Assembly: GCA_002383285.1 (NCBI GenBank)
Contig: DFXU01000049.1
Location: forward strand, 16,451-80,450
Source of the DNA: Caryophanales bacterium UBA4100
GTDB lineage: Bacteria; Bacillota; Bacilli; Paenibacillales; UBA4045
Direction: 5' to 3'
Length of the DNA stretch: 64,000 bases
Shown here: positions 37,296 through 49,643 of the stretch, piece by piece
Layout of the letters: every line of letters starts with the position of its first letter
Position numbering within the stretch: position 1 is the first letter of the stretch
The notes under the pieces: generated by a model
The model's database searches: none
Told to the model about the DNA's origin: nothing
The model's input: only the letters and a program-made list of their open reading frames with translations
Position numbers and translations under genes: made by a program

Positions 37296-38477
37296 ATGAA
37301 TAAGAAAAGTGTGCGTGATATCGATATTGCCGGCAAAAAGGTGTTCGTACGTGTAGACTTTAACGTTCCATTGGAGAATGGTGAAATTACAGATGACACG
37401 AGAATTCGTGAGACGCTACCTACGATTCAATATTTGATCGACAAGGGTGCGAAGGTTATTCTAGCCAGCCATCTTGGACGTCCGAATGGTCAGGTTGTTG
37501 AGGAGCTTCGCTTAACTCCAGCAGCTGCAAGATTATCGGAAATTCTCGGCAAGGCTGTATTCAAGGCTGATGAATCGATTGGTGATGTAGTTAAATCACA
37601 GGTAGAGCAATTGAAGAACGGGGATGTTCTATTACTGGAGAATGTACGCTTCTATCCCGGTGAAGAGAAGAATGACGCAGAATTAGCTAAGTCGTTCGCT
37701 GAGTTAGCAGATATCTTCGTGAATGATGCCTTCGGAGCGGCGCATCGTGCACATGCTTCTACAGAAGGAATTGCCCATTACTTGCCTGCAGTATCGGGCT
37801 TGTTGATGGAGAAGGAGCTTACTGTTCTAGGTAAGGCGTTAACGAACCCAGAACGTCCCTTCACAGCGATTGTAGGTGGTGCGAAGGTTAAGGACAAGAT
37901 AGCTGTGATTGAGAACCTAATCGAGCTTGCGGATAACATCATCATTGGTGGCGGGCTTTCCTATACATTCTTAAAAGCACAGGGTTATGAGATTGGCAAA
38001 TCGCTTGTGGATAACAGTAAGATTGATTTGGCAAAGAGCTTCCTTGATAAAGCGAAGGCAAAGGGTGTTCAGTTCCTACTGCCAGTTGACGTAGTTGTTG
38101 CTGATGATTTCAGCGAGACAGCGAATACGCAAACGGTAAGTATTGATAGTATTCCCTCAGATTGGGAAGGCCTCGATATTGGACCGAAAACCTCTGAATT
38201 GTATGCGAAGGTTGTTAAGGAATCCAAGCTTGTTGTCTGGAACGGTCCAATGGGCGTATTCGAATTGAGTACATTTGCTGAAGGTACGAAGGCTGTTGCT
38301 GTGGCATGTGCAGAGACGGAAGGCTACACGATTATTGGCGGTGGCGATTCTGCAGCGGCTGTAGAGAAATTCCATCTGGCTGAACGTATGGATCATATGT
38401 CTACCGGTGGCGGAGCTTCCTTGGAGTTCATGGAAGGCAAGGCGTTGCCAGGTGTAGTAGCACTCAACGACAAGTAG
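37296..38477 (+). CDS. pgk: Phosphoglycerate kinase
   Basis: Makes ATP from 1,3-bisphosphoglycerate; 393 residues, standard length. N-terminal [76 protein letters not shown], and the nucleotide-binding [14 protein letters not shown] and [14 protein letters not shown] at the C-terminus. AGGAGG precedes ATG 37296. Followed by a 540-bp gap before tpiA, which is unusual in this operon. Confidence 0.98.
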   Translation: MNKKSVRDIDIAGKKVFVRVDFNVPLENGEITDDTRIRETLPTIQYLIDKGAKVILASHLGRPNGQVVEELRLTPAAARLSEILGKAVFKADESIGDVVKSQVEQLKNGDVLLLENVRFYPGEEKNDAELAKSFAELADIFVNDAFGAAHRAHASTEGIAHYLPAVSGLLMEKELTVLGKALTNPERPFTAIVGGAKVKDKIAVIENLIELADNIIIGGGLSYTFLKAQGYEIGKSLVDNSKIDLAKSFLDKAKAKGVQFLLPVDVVVADDFSETANTQTVSIDSIPSDWEGLDIGPKTSELYAKVVKESKLVVWNGPMGVFELSTFAEGTKAVAVACAETEGYTIIGGGDSAAAVEKFHLAERMDHMSTGGGASLEFMEGKALPGVVALNDK

Positions 38478-39026
38478 CTCGTACTAGCGCGAGGCAACAT
38501 GGGGCGAGGACCAGCGGCCGATGTGTGATGCGAGCATGGAGCAGCGTGAGAAGCTGAGCATGGGGCAGCGTGTGAAGCGGGCATGTGGCAGCGTGTGATG
38601 AGAGCTACGGAAAGCGGATATAAGTCTAGTCTGAGGTTTACGGTCCGCGGAGGCTTTAATAGTTAACATAACATCGATTTATCGCGAAATAACGGTCTAC
38701 AAGGCCTTTGACTCAGGGTATTCAGCTGAATATACCGGATTATGAGTGGTTATCTCTACCATAAGGGACTACTAGGCCTCTATTATGGTCAAATATCCAC
38801 ATTATAACAAGATTAAAGGCCTGAGACACCGTTAGTGGGTGTGTGACCATAGTTTTCCGCGTGTGCGCGGTTCCCCATGATACGTGGCAATTCGGTCCAA
38901 AGCATAGTGATTTCGAAAACACGTCGATGCAATCAAATCCAGAATCAGCTAGCTGATTCAAGTTCGTACGATCGACGATCGATTAATGAATGAGCCCTTA
39001 GGGCATCTCGTTAAGGAGTGATTAGT
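38478..39026. other. Gene-free region between pgk and tpiA
   Basis: About 540 bp without a supported gene. It holds a GC-rich run of 24-bp imperfect repeats (38530-38600), a 14-bp palindrome TATTCAGCTGAATA (38719-38732) and a hairpin-like GAGCCCTTAGGGC just before the tpiA leader. No terminator and no clear promoter were seen. Confidence 0.6.
38530..38600 (+). repeat. Three imperfect 24-bp tandem repeats
   Basis: Units at 38530-38552, 38553-38576 and 38577-38600 share the pattern GCNNGCATGNNGCAGCGTGNGA. The text just before (38490-38529, with AACATGGGGCGAGG) looks like a further decayed unit. GC content is higher than the surroundings. Confidence 0.7.
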
Positions 39027-39779
39027 ATGAGAACACCCATTATTGCAGGTAACTGGAAAATGTTCAAAACCGTAGGTGAAGCGCAGCAATTCGTGCAGGA
39101 CGTTCAAGCATCTGCAGAAGTAGCTGGTGTAGTCGGAGTTATATGTGCTCCTTATACCACATTGCCTGCACTTGTAGAGGCTGTAAAGGGTACAACACTA
39201 AAGGTAGGAGCGCAGAATCTTCATTGGGAGGATAATGGTGCTTATACCGGAGAAATCAGCGGAGTAATGCTGAAGGACCTAGGTGTGGAATACGTTATTA
39301 TTGGGCATTCGGAGCGAAGAGCTTACTTTGCAGAGACAGATGAGACCGTGAATAAGAAGGTTCACGCTGCTTTCAAGCATGCGCTCGTACCTATTGTCTG
39401 TGTTGGTGAGAAGCTAGAAGAACGTGAAGCGGATCTAACGAAGAATGTATGCTTAGTGCAGACTAAAGCCTTATTCCAAGGTCTGTCAGCGCAACAAGCT
39501 GCACAGGTTGTTATCGCATATGAGCCGATCTGGGCCATCGGGACAGGTAAATCCTCAACCGCTGAAGATGCGAATGAAGTAATCAGCTACATACGCAGTG
39601 TTGTTGCCGAGCTCTATGATGCTTCGACGGCTGATAAGGTTATCATTCAGTATGGTGGCAGCGTAAAGCCGGGTAACATTCGTGAATATATGCAGCAATC
39701 GGACATTGATGGAGCATTGGTCGGTGGAGCTAGCTTAGATGCAGCTTCTTATATCCAACTGGTGGAAGGGGCACAGTAA
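39027..39779 (+). CDS. tpiA: Triosephosphate isomerase
   Basis: 250 residues, TIM barrel. Substrate-binding N9/K11 in AGNWKMF, electrophile His in IIGHSERR, catalytic Glu in [13 protein letters not shown], and phosphate loop GGSVKPGN plus [15 protein letters not shown] lies 8 nt before ATG 39027, so the upstream in-frame GTG at 39018 is not the start. Directly followed by gpmI. Confidence 0.98.
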   Translation: MRTPIIAGNWKMFKTVGEAQQFVQDVQASAEVAGVVGVICAPYTTLPALVEAVKGTTLKVGAQNLHWEDNGAYTGEISGVMLKDLGVEYVIIGHSERRAYFAETDETVNKKVHAAFKHALVPIVCVGEKLEEREADLTKNVCLVQTKALFQGLSAQQAAQVVIAYEPIWAIGTGKSSTAEDANEVISYIRSVVAELYDASTADKVIIQYGGSVKPGNIREYMQQSDIDGALVGGASLDAASYIQLVEGAQ

Positions 39780-39780
39780 T

Positions 39781-42655
<2,875 letters not shown>

Positions 42656-42686
42656 TTAAATATGTCATAGCAATTTTCGGGCAAAC

Positions 42687-42695
42687 TGATATAAT
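42687..42695 (+). promoter_or_regulatory. Extended -10 promoter before the TIM-barrel gene
   Basis: TGA-TATAAT (42687-42695) lies about 40 bp before the TTG start at 42736. No clear -35 is seen, as usual for extended -10 promoters. Confidence 0.5.
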
Positions 42696-42735
42696 CAAGG
42701 GCACTGAGGAACATGCGAATAAGGAGACGATACAT

Positions 42736-43515
42736 TTGACGAAAATTCCTGTGGGTATTCAATTGTATACATTGCGCGATGAGACGAGTCTGGATTTCGT
42801 AGGTACCTTGAAGAAGGTAGCTGATATTGGATTCCAAGTCGTCGAGTTTGCTGGATATGGAGACCTTCCTGCGAAGGAATTGAAGAAGGTGCTAGATGAC
42901 CTTGGACTAAGGGCTAGTTCGAGTCACGTTGGTTTATCTTACTTGGATAGAGAGAAATTAAAGTCGCAGGTTGCCTACCAGATTGAATACAATAAGGAAA
43001 TTGGCAGTGAATATATCGTAACTCCTTATGCTCCATTGGACAAGATGGTCACCTTGAGTGAGCTCGAGCCATATCTTGACGCCTTCCTCTATGTGGGTGA
43101 GGAATGTCAACGTGCAGGTATCGGTTATTTGTATCATAATCATCAGTTTGAATTTAATAAGATTGATGATGTATTCATCCTCGATCATATCTTCGAAGCG
43201 GTTGGATCGGATTTACTCCAAGCTGAGCTCGATTTGTATTGGGTGAAGAAAGCGGGTTTGGATCCTAAGAGCTATCTGAAGCAATATAAGGGTCGTTGTC
43301 CAATCGTTCACATCAAGGATATGACAGCCGATGAGCGTGGTTTTTTTGCAGAGGTTGGTCGAGGAATCATTAATTATCCGGCGATATTCGAGATAGCTGA
43401 GTCAATTGGTATTCAATACTACCTGGTGGAGCAGGATCAATGCGAACGTCCGCCATTAGAGAGCATTAAGATTAGCATGGATTACTTGAAGTCTGTTGGC
43501 ATTGTCCAAGCTTGA
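42736..43515 (+). CDS. Sugar phosphate isomerase/epimerase-like TIM-barrel protein
   Basis: 259 residues of the AP-endonuclease-2/xylose-isomerase-like TIM barrel family. Landmarks are GIQLYTLRDE, VEFAGYGDLPAKELK, SSHVGLSYL, YLYHNHQFEF with the metal His, ELDLYWVKKAG, HIKDMT and EVGRGIINYPAIFE. Related proteins act on inositol, xylose or other sugars; the substrate here is not visible. Starts with TTG 42736 after AAGGAG. It stands alone between eno and secG. Confidence 0.85.
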   Translation: MTKIPVGIQLYTLRDETSLDFVGTLKKVADIGFQVVEFAGYGDLPAKELKKVLDDLGLRASSSHVGLSYLDREKLKSQVAYQIEYNKEIGSEYIVTPYAPLDKMVTLSELEPYLDAFLYVGEECQRAGIGYLYHNHQFEFNKIDDVFILDHIFEAVGSDLLQAELDLYWVKKAGLDPKSYLKQYKGRCPIVHIKDMTADERGFFAEVGRGIINYPAIFEIAESIGIQYYLVEQDQCERPPLESIKISMDYLKSVGIVQA

Positions 43516-43539
43516 AGATAGTGAAGGCTCAGGCTCCAG

Positions 43540-43568
43540 TTGTCAAGCATCCGCGTGTGTGTTACAAT
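43540..43568 (+). promoter_or_regulatory. secG promoter
   Basis: TTGTCA (43540-43545), exactly 17 bp, TACAAT (43563-43568). A good sigma-A promoter, 62 bp before the secG start. Confidence 0.75.
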
Positions 43569-43630
43569 ACAAATGCTGTCTTAAATGAGAAATAAATTAT
43601 TTGTCTTAAGCTTTAATGGAGGTGTCATCG

Positions 43631-43867
43631 TTGAGACTTACTTTTCACGTATTGTTAATTATCGCTTCTCTGGGGCTCATAACAGCTGTTCTATTACAAA
43701 AGGGTAAGAGTGCGGGATTATCAGGAGCAATTACTGGTGGTGCAGAGCATCTATTCGGTAAAACCAAGGCTCGTGGACTAGAATTGTTCTTGTCACGTCT
43801 AACCATGGGTTTAGCGTCTGCTTTCATCATCCTTTCACTGATCGTTTCTTACATCGTAACTGAATAA
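43631..43867 (+). CDS. secG: Preprotein translocase subunit SecG
   Basis: A 78-residue membrane protein with two helices separated by the SecG loop [29 protein letters not shown]. It helps SecYE in protein export. GGAGGTG at 43619-43625 sets the start at TTG 43631 (MRLTFHVLL); the ATG at 43616 would lie on the ribosome-binding site. secG upstream of rnr, smpB and ssrA is the standard Firmicute order. Confidence 0.95.
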   Translation: MRLTFHVLLIIASLGLITAVLLQKGKSAGLSGAITGGAEHLFGKTKARGLELFLSRLTMGLASAFIILSLIVSYIVTE

Positions 43868-43892
43868 TTGAAACAATTAACAAGAGATTAAG

Positions 43893-43922
43893 CAGCAGGA
43901 GTTATTGTTCCTGCTGTTTTTT
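43893..43922 (+). terminator. Terminator after secG
   Basis: CAGCAGGA (43893-43900), 8-nt loop, TCCTGCTG (43909-43916), then a T-run. It separates secG from rnr. Confidence 0.85.
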
Positions 43923-43987
43923 GTATATACTAAGAGTGTGATCTATTCACACAGGATTCTACCTTGAAGATTAAAGAGGTGCATAAG

Positions 43988-46480
43988 ATGCGCACAGAAT
44001 TAGAGATACTTGATTTTATGCGGGGAACCGCGTACAAGCCAATGACCTATCAAGAGCTTGGAGAACAGCTTAATATTACGGATAAGCAAGAGCTTAAGCT
44101 ACTACTCAGGGTGCTTATGGAATTAGAGCAGGATGGCTCAATCTACCGTAATCGGAATGATCGCTATGGTATACCCGAGCGGATGAATTTAATTCGCGGT
44201 CGCCTGCAGGCTCATGCGAAGGGCTTTGGCTTCCTGATTCCGGAGAATAAAGAGCAGGTGGATATATATATCCACGCTAATGACCTGCATGGTGCAATGA
44301 ATAATGATACATTATTCGTTCGTATTACCGGCAAGAGCAACTCAGGTAAGCAGGAGGGTGAAGTCGTTCGAGTGATTAATCGAGCGAATACCCAGATCGT
44401 TGGCACCGTAGAGAGCACTGAGAATTTTACCTTCGTACACGCAGATGACAAAAGAATCAATAAGGATATCTTCGTCCCGACCAAATCGATGATGGGCGCT
44501 GTTAATGGACAGAAGGTCGTTGTTCGAATCGTTCATTATCCAGAGGATGTGCGGGCAGCTGCAGAGGGTGAAATTATAGAAATTCTAGGGCATAAGGACG
44601 ATCCTGGGGTGGACATCCTCTCGATTATTCGTAAGCATCAGCTGCCGGAGAGCTTCCCAGACGAAGTAACTGAAGAAGCGAATGGTGTCCCTGATTCGAT
44701 AAGTGAAGATGAGCTGCAGGGACGCAGAGATTTGCGGAATACGCGGACCGTCACGATTGATGGTGAAGATGCTAAGGATTTAGATGATGCTGTACAGGTT
44801 GAACGCTTGGACAATGGGAATATCATCTTACGTGTATCTATTGCGGATGTTGGTTATTATGTCCGTGAGAAATCTAGGCTGGATGAAGAAGCTTATAACC
44901 GAGGCTGTAGTGTATATTTGGTTGACCGTGTAATTCCAATGCTGCCTCATCGATTATCGAATGGCATATGCAGCTTAAATCCACAGGTAGATCGTCTTGC
45001 TCTAACCTGTGAGATGGAGATTGATGATGAAGCGAAGGTAGTTAATCATGATATCTATAGCAGTGTTATTCGGACCGTAGAGCGTATGACGTATACGAAT
45101 GTACGTAAGATATTGGTTGATCGTGATCCCGAATTAATCGAGAGGTATAGCAGCTTAGTGGCTGACTTTGAATTAATGGACCAGCTGCGGCAGCGACTTA
45201 GACAAGGTCGCATGAGTCGGGGAGCGATTGACTTTGATTTTCCCGAAGCAAAGATTCTAGTCGATGAGAATGGCAAGCCCTATGATATCGTGAAGCGAGA
45301 TCGCTCAGTAGCCGAGATGCTCATCGAGGAGTTCATGCTTGTAGCGAATGAAACTGTTGCAGAGCACTTTAATAAGCTGAAGGTACCGTTCCTATATCGA
45401 ATTCATGAGGATCCAGATAGCGAGAAGCTAATGCGGTTTGTTGAGTTTGCTGCGAACTTCGGCTACATGATTAAGGGAATTAAAGGTGCGAAGGTTCATC
45501 CTCAAACCTTACAGAAGCTATTAGATGAGATAAAGGGTACAAAGGAAGAGACCGTTATCAGCACAGTCATGCTGAGATCGATGAAGCAAGCGAAGTATGA
45601 TGCCGAAAGCACCGGACACTTCGGCTTGGCTGCGGAGTTTTATTCACATTTTACATCACCAATTCGTAGGTATCCAGATCTCGTCATTCATCGTATGATT
45701 CGTGAGATTTTACTAACAGGCAAGCTATCGGACAAGCGCCATGAATACTTAGCAGAACGAATGGTTGATATAGCTAAGCAATCGTCTGAGCGAGAACGGA
45801 CAGCTGTTGAAGCCGAGCGTGATACGGATGACCTCAAGAAGGCAGAATTCATGCTGGATAAGATTGGTGAGGAATTTGAAGGGATAATCAGCAGTGTTAC
45901 AAGCTTCGGAATGTTCGTCGAACTAACGAATACCGTAGAAGGTCTAATCCGCTTAAGTGACCTGACGGATGACTACTATAATCATCACGAGCTGCAGCAT
46001 GCATTAATTGGTGAGCGGACGTCCAAGGTATTCCGTCTTGGTGATGAGGTGAAGGTTCGAGTAGCGCGAGTGAATATGGATGATCATACGATTGATTTCG
46101 AGATGGTCGATATGAAGCCTAGAGATAAATCAATGAATGTCGTTGGAGGCTTTAATGGTAGGAGTCGTGGCGAGAAGTACATGAAGGCTGCGGAATCAGG
46201 CAAAGGGAAATCTGCAGGCCGTAGCGGTAAGGGCGGCAAAGCGGGAAGTCCGTTTGCTGGCAAGCAAGGTAAAGCGGCAGGAGCAGGTAGTGGTAAGAAG
46301 AATAGAGGTGCTTCTGGAGCAGGAGGCAAGGCTGGAGCCGGTGGCGGATTGAAGAGTGTTAAGACATCTAGATTGAATGTGGATACGAATGGCAATGCCA
46401 ATGCCAGAGCAGGAGATCCAGTGGGTGAGGGCGCAATGGTGAAGAAGAAAAAGAAGCGATTCTTTAAGAAAAAACCATAA
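43988..46480 (+). CDS. rnr: Ribonuclease R
   Basis: 3'-5' exoribonuclease of 830 residues. N-terminal winged helix, cold-shock domains (ARGFGF-like AKGFGFLIPENKEQVDIYI), RNB catalytic domain with ITIDGEDAKDLDDAVQVE and YNRGCSVYLVDRVIPMLP, S1 domain (EFEGIISSVTSFGMFVELTNTVEGLI) and a Lys/Gly/Ala-rich tail ending KKKKKRFFKKKP. AGAGGTG precedes ATG 43988; the TTG at 43964 adds residues without a site. Works with SmpB-tmRNA in clearing stalled mRNAs, whose genes follow. Confidence 0.96.
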   Translation: MRTELEILDFMRGTAYKPMTYQELGEQLNITDKQELKLLLRVLMELEQDGSIYRNRNDRYGIPERMNLIRGRLQAHAKGFGFLIPENKEQVDIYIHANDLHGAMNNDTLFVRITGKSNSGKQEGEVVRVINRANTQIVGTVESTENFTFVHADDKRINKDIFVPTKSMMGAVNGQKVVVRIVHYPEDVRAAAEGEIIEILGHKDDPGVDILSIIRKHQLPESFPDEVTEEANGVPDSISEDELQGRRDLRNTRTVTIDGEDAKDLDDAVQVERLDNGNIILRVSIADVGYYVREKSRLDEEAYNRGCSVYLVDRVIPMLPHRLSNGICSLNPQVDRLALTCEMEIDDEAKVVNHDIYSSVIRTVERMTYTNVRKILVDRDPELIERYSSLVADFELMDQLRQRLRQGRMSRGAIDFDFPEAKILVDENGKPYDIVKRDRSVAEMLIEEFMLVANETVAEHFNKLKVPFLYRIHEDPDSEKLMRFVEFAANFGYMIKGIKGAKVHPQTLQKLLDEIKGTKEETVISTVMLRSMKQAKYDAESTGHFGLAAEFYSHFTSPIRRYPDLVIHRMIREILLTGKLSDKRHEYLAERMVDIAKQSSERERTAVEAERDTDDLKKAEFMLDKIGEEFEGIISSVTSFGMFVELTNTVEGLIRLSDLTDDYYNHHELQHALIGERTSKVFRLGDEVKVRVARVNMDDHTIDFEMVDMKPRDKSMNVVGGFNGRSRGEKYMKAAESGKGKSAGRSGKGGKAGSPFAGKQGKAAGAGSGKKNRGASGAGGKAGAGGGLKSVKTSRLNVDTNGNANARAGDPVGEGAMVKKKKKRFFKKKP

Positions 46481-46521
46481 GAGCTAATCAAGGCGCAGGT
46501 TGATTATATTCGATTATTACC

Positions 46522-46550
46522 TTGATTTCAGATAATGAAGTTGTTACAAT
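46522..46550 (+). promoter_or_regulatory. smpB promoter
   Basis: TTGATT (46522-46527), 17 bp, TACAAT (46545-46550), about 50 bp before smpB. Confidence 0.65.
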
Positions 46551-46598
46551 AAGTGCTCAGGAACAGCTACAAGTGGGTGACTTAGGGAGAGGAATATT

Positions 46599-47081
46599 AT
46601 GGCGAAGCGTAAAAATGATAGCGGCGCTCTTGCACAGAATCGTAAAGCTTCCCATGATTACTTCATTGAGGAAACTTACGAGGCAGGATTAGTGCTTACG
46701 GGGACAGAGATTAAATCGGTAAGACTAAGTAAAGTAAACATCGGCGATGCCTTCGCCACCATTCGTAATGGGGAAGCGTTCATTCACAACATGCACATTA
46801 GTCCATTCGAGAATGGGAATCGCAGTAATCCGAGTGATCCGACTCAGACGCGCAAGCTGCTGATGAAGAAAGCTCAGATTCACACCTTGCTCGGTACAAT
46901 CAAGCGTGAGGGTTATACATTAGTACCGTTAAAGGTATATATCCGTAATGGTTTTGCGAAGCTACTGCTCGGTGTCGGCAAGGGGAAGAAGCAATATGAC
47001 AAGCGTGCGACTGATGCGAAGCGTGATGCAGAGCGTGATATCCGCAGGGTATTGCGGGAGAAGCAGAAGGTTGCTCAGTAA
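46599..47081 (+). CDS. smpB: SsrA-binding protein
   Basis: 160 residues. Binds the tRNA-like part of tmRNA and brings it to stalled ribosomes. Motifs: NRKASHDYFIEETYEAGLVLTGTEIKSVR, the NRSNPSDPTQTRKLL region, and the basic C-terminal tail KKQYDKRATDAKRDAERDIRRVLREKQ. AGGGAGAGG precedes ATG 46599. The tmRNA gene follows 166 bp later. Confidence 0.97.
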   Translation: MAKRKNDSGALAQNRKASHDYFIEETYEAGLVLTGTEIKSVRLSKVNIGDAFATIRNGEAFIHNMHISPFENGNRSNPSDPTQTRKLLMKKAQIHTLLGTIKREGYTLVPLKVYIRNGFAKLLLGVGKGKKQYDKRATDAKRDAERDIRRVLREKQKVAQ

Positions 47082-47148
47082 TTGCTAGTTGTACTGATTA
47101 TTGGTTAGGAATTTCCCATCATTATTCAAGGCAGAGTATCCTCAATTG

Positions 47149-47157
47149 TGGTATACT
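47149..47157 (+). promoter_or_regulatory. Extended -10 promoter for ssrA
   Basis: TGG-TATACT (47149-47157) lies about 90 bp before the mature 5' end of tmRNA; a precursor leader would be trimmed. Confidence 0.5.
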
Positions 47158-47247
47158 TACAAGTGTAAGAACAGTTCTTGCTCATACCTGAGCTAGTCCA
47201 TGGCTTCATTCTTGGCAGATGTCGATCTTAGATTGATAGCCAATCAT

Positions 47248-47611
47248 GGGGGCGTTATGGATTCGACGGGGGTAGTACGAGCATGAGTTGCGGGTAGTGG
47301 GGAGCGTCCGCTTCATCAACGCTAAAGCCTATTAAATGGCAAATCACAAAACAACTACGCTTTAGCAGCCTAAGAAACTGTTGGCGTGCTCTTACCTAGC
47401 ATCGCCCATGTGACTGGGATAAGGGCTCAACTATAGTGGGATACGCTGATCGGTCTCCGCCTGGGGTCGGTTAGAGGAAGATAATCAGGCTGACCTGAAG
47501 AGTAGTTGGTTACAGAACGACTCTAGGGTGACATCAAAGCTGTAACTACACCCGTAGATGCTTATGTGGCGTTATTCTCGGACAGGGGTTCAAATCCCCT
47601 CGCCTCCACCA
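47248..47611 (+). ncRNA. ssrA: Transfer-messenger RNA (tmRNA)
   Basis: About 364 nt. The 5' end GGGGGCGTTATGGATTCGACGGGG is typical (first 7 nt pair with CGCCTCC at the 3' end with one G-U). The T-arm AGGGGTTCAAATCCCCT and encoded CCA at 47609-47611 complete the tRNA-like domain. The tag frame is 47338-47373 and reads GKSQNNYALAA then TAA, so stalled proteins would receive AGKSQNNYALAA. The 3' end doubles as the left end of the island. Confidence 0.96.
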
Positions 47612-47615
47612 ATAC
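47598..47615 (+). other. Putative attL at the ssrA 3' end
   Basis: CCTCGCCTCCACCAATAC, spanning the end of tmRNA and four bases beyond, recurs exactly at 60088-60105. The intervening 12.5 kb is accessory in content. tmRNA 3' ends are a common target for tyrosine recombinases, so this pair is read as the ends of an integrated island. Confidence 0.65.
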
Positions 47616-47624
47616 TATGTAGAA

Positions 47625-47649
47625 CCCGACCTCGTGAGGTCGGGTTTTT
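47625..47649 (+). terminator. Terminator of ssrA
   Basis: CCCGACCT (47625-47632), loop CGTG, AGGTCGGG (47637-47644), TTTTT. It lies just inside the presumed island end, so it either came with the element or the boundary is a little further right. Confidence 0.9.
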
Positions 47650-47716
47650 GCTGCAGGAATTTTCAGGTTTTTACAGAATATTGTATCAGTGAAATACATA
47701 TTTCAGGAGGTTTTAA

Positions 47717-49585
47717 ATGAGAACCACTTACAAAGCAATTTTATTAACACTAATATTATGTATAATATCCCCAGTATTAGGCTATCAAGTTTCGGCGGAA
47801 GATAATATCCTCATTAAGGTTTACATCAATGAGGAGCAAGTAAATTTCGACAAGCAACCACTAATGATCCAAGATACAACGATGGTTCCATTTCGAGCTT
47901 TGTTCGAGAAACTCGGAGTTTCTATTGTTTGGAATCCATTGCTTCAAGAGATTATTGGAACACGGGATGAACTGACCATTCGCTTGACAGTTGGTAAGAG
48001 TGATGCTTTTGTGAATGGAAAGCTGACTAAACTGAATGTACCTGCTCAGCTCATCGATGGAAGCACTTATGTCCCACTACGTTTTATCGGAGAAGCCTTG
48101 GATAGTGAGGTGAATTGGGATTCGGGTAAGAGATCAATTTTTATTGCCACAAAGGTACCTGTAACGATAAAGGATATCTCGGTTGGATATGATCATACAC
48201 TTGCTCTGATGTCAAATGGAACTGTTAAGGCGTGGGGTAACAATGACTATGGACAATTAGCGGTTATTGATCGAATAGAACCTTCATTTGCTCAGCTAGA
48301 GGTTAAAGGGCTTGATAAAGTCATAGCGATTGCTGCTGGCTATAAGTATTCACTTGCTTTGAAGAGTGACGGAACAGTTTTACAATGGGGTTCTACCTTA
48401 GGAGAGTCTGAGGATTACGTCTACCCATCCCCAACAAAGATTAATGATTTACAGGATGTAATACAAATATACTCATCTTTTTCTAGATCCTATGCGGTTA
48501 AGGGTGATGGGACGTTATGGGCTTGGGGCGATGGTAACATAGGAGCTCTTGGAGAAGGAGGTAGATTCGTAACGGTACAACCTATTCAGATACTAGGTAT
48601 GGAGAACGTAGCAAACATTGCTATTGGTGTATCCAGTACTACTCTCTTAAAAACCGATGGTACAGTTTGGACTTGGGGTAGTAATATGTTCGGCGAGTTG
48701 GGAAATGGAGAAACAGGATTTGGTATTGGTGATCAAAGCAAGGATGTTCTAATTCCGTTTCAGTTAAAAGAATTAAACCATATTACTCAAATTTCTTCAG
48801 GGTACTCCCATACGCTTGCATTGTCTAGTGAAGGAAAGGTTTGGACTTGGGGAGAGAATAGCTATGGACAGTTAGGTAATGGTGGTACAGAGAATCAACT
48901 GATTCCTATCGAATTAAAGGTAAGTTGGCCAGTAAAGATTGTAGTGGCGTCTAGAACTCATTCCTATATCTTAAATCAGAATGGCGACATATCGGGTTGG
49001 GGAGATAACCTTAGAGGGGCACTTGGCAATGGAACCTTCAAGCCTGCTAATAGTCCGCAGCTTATTGTAAATCAGAATAACATTATTGCTATTCGTTCAA
49101 GTGAACAACAAATATTTACTTTCTCAGCAAATGGTCAGATATGGACTTGGGGCGATAACTCTTATGGACAATTAGGAATCAATCAATATGAGTCAGTATA
49201 CCTTTCACCTCAATTAATGAGTGTCTCTAATAGTAATAGAAATGAAAGTGAAGAATCGTCAATTGCGATGGTGACAGATTATCACGAAATTGTTGAGGCG
49301 GGTAAAATGTATGTGAGGGAATCGTTAGACAAAATGGAAACTACCTTTGCTCAAGGTGGATTAGATCTGCAAAATGAAATAGTTGAAATAACAGTGGAAG
49401 ACATCCGTGCAGATTCATCGGGGGGGATAGTAACATTAATTCTTGAGGTTGAATCAATTGCTACCACGGACAGTGGAAGGACACAGTTTATCCAAGAGTT
49501 TAATTGCGAAGTCTCAGAAGAAGTGGGTACGTGGAAGGTTACCAAAGAAAATTCGGTTATGAAGCTATCTCAGAAATGGCTTTGA
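47717..49585 (+). CDS. Secreted stalk-domain/RCC1-repeat protein
   Basis: 622 residues. A signal peptide (about 1-27, cut after VSA) is followed by a copper-amine-oxidase-N-like stalk domain (about 32-145, with MVPFRALFEKLGVSIVWNP and STYVPLRFIGEALDSEVNWD). Seven or so RCC1 repeats then run from about 155 to 505 with the repeated motif VWTWGxNxxGQLGxG. The last 110 residues are of unknown fold. AGGAGG precedes ATG 47717. RCC1 repeats form a beta-propeller for protein or surface binding. First gene after ssrA, separate in content from the sugar genes downstream. Function unknown. Confidence 0.85.
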   Translation: MRTTYKAILLTLILCIISPVLGYQVSAEDNILIKVYINEEQVNFDKQPLMIQDTTMVPFRALFEKLGVSIVWNPLLQEIIGTRDELTIRLTVGKSDAFVNGKLTKLNVPAQLIDGSTYVPLRFIGEALDSEVNWDSGKRSIFIATKVPVTIKDISVGYDHTLALMSNGTVKAWGNNDYGQLAVIDRIEPSFAQLEVKGLDKVIAIAAGYKYSLALKSDGTVLQWGSTLGESEDYVYPSPTKINDLQDVIQIYSSFSRSYAVKGDGTLWAWGDGNIGALGEGGRFVTVQPIQILGMENVANIAIGVSSTTLLKTDGTVWTWGSNMFGELGNGETGFGIGDQSKDVLIPFQLKELNHITQISSGYSHTLALSSEGKVWTWGENSYGQLGNGGTENQLIPIELKVSWPVKIVVASRTHSYILNQNGDISGWGDNLRGALGNGTFKPANSPQLIVNQNNIIAIRSSEQQIFTFSANGQIWTWGDNSYGQLGINQYESVYLSPQLMSVSNSNRNESEESSIAMVTDYHEIVEAGKMYVRESLDKMETTFAQGGLDLQNEIVEITVEDIRADSSGGIVTLILEVESIATTDSGRTQFIQEFNCEVSEEVGTWKVTKENSVMKLSQKWL

Positions 49586-49590
49586 CTCAT

Positions 49591-49643
49591 TTAAATGGCA
49601 AATCACAAAACAACTACGCTTTAGCAGGCTAAGAAACTGTTGG
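49591..49643 (+). repeat. 53-bp duplicate of the ssrA tag region
   Basis: Matches 47332-47384 of ssrA with one mismatch (C47369 to G49628, changing the last tag codon GCC to GGC). It begins 6 bp after the RCC1 gene stop. Neither tmRNA end is present, so it cannot be functional. Confidence 0.9.

Noticed and set aside
46084..46491. 135-codon Pro/Leu-rich frame on the minus strand
   Set aside because: It mirrors the repetitive Lys/Gly/Ala tail of RNase R; the low-complexity composition explains the open frame.
49591..49643. Second functional tmRNA
   Set aside because: Only the tag region is present; both ends of the tRNA-like domain are missing.
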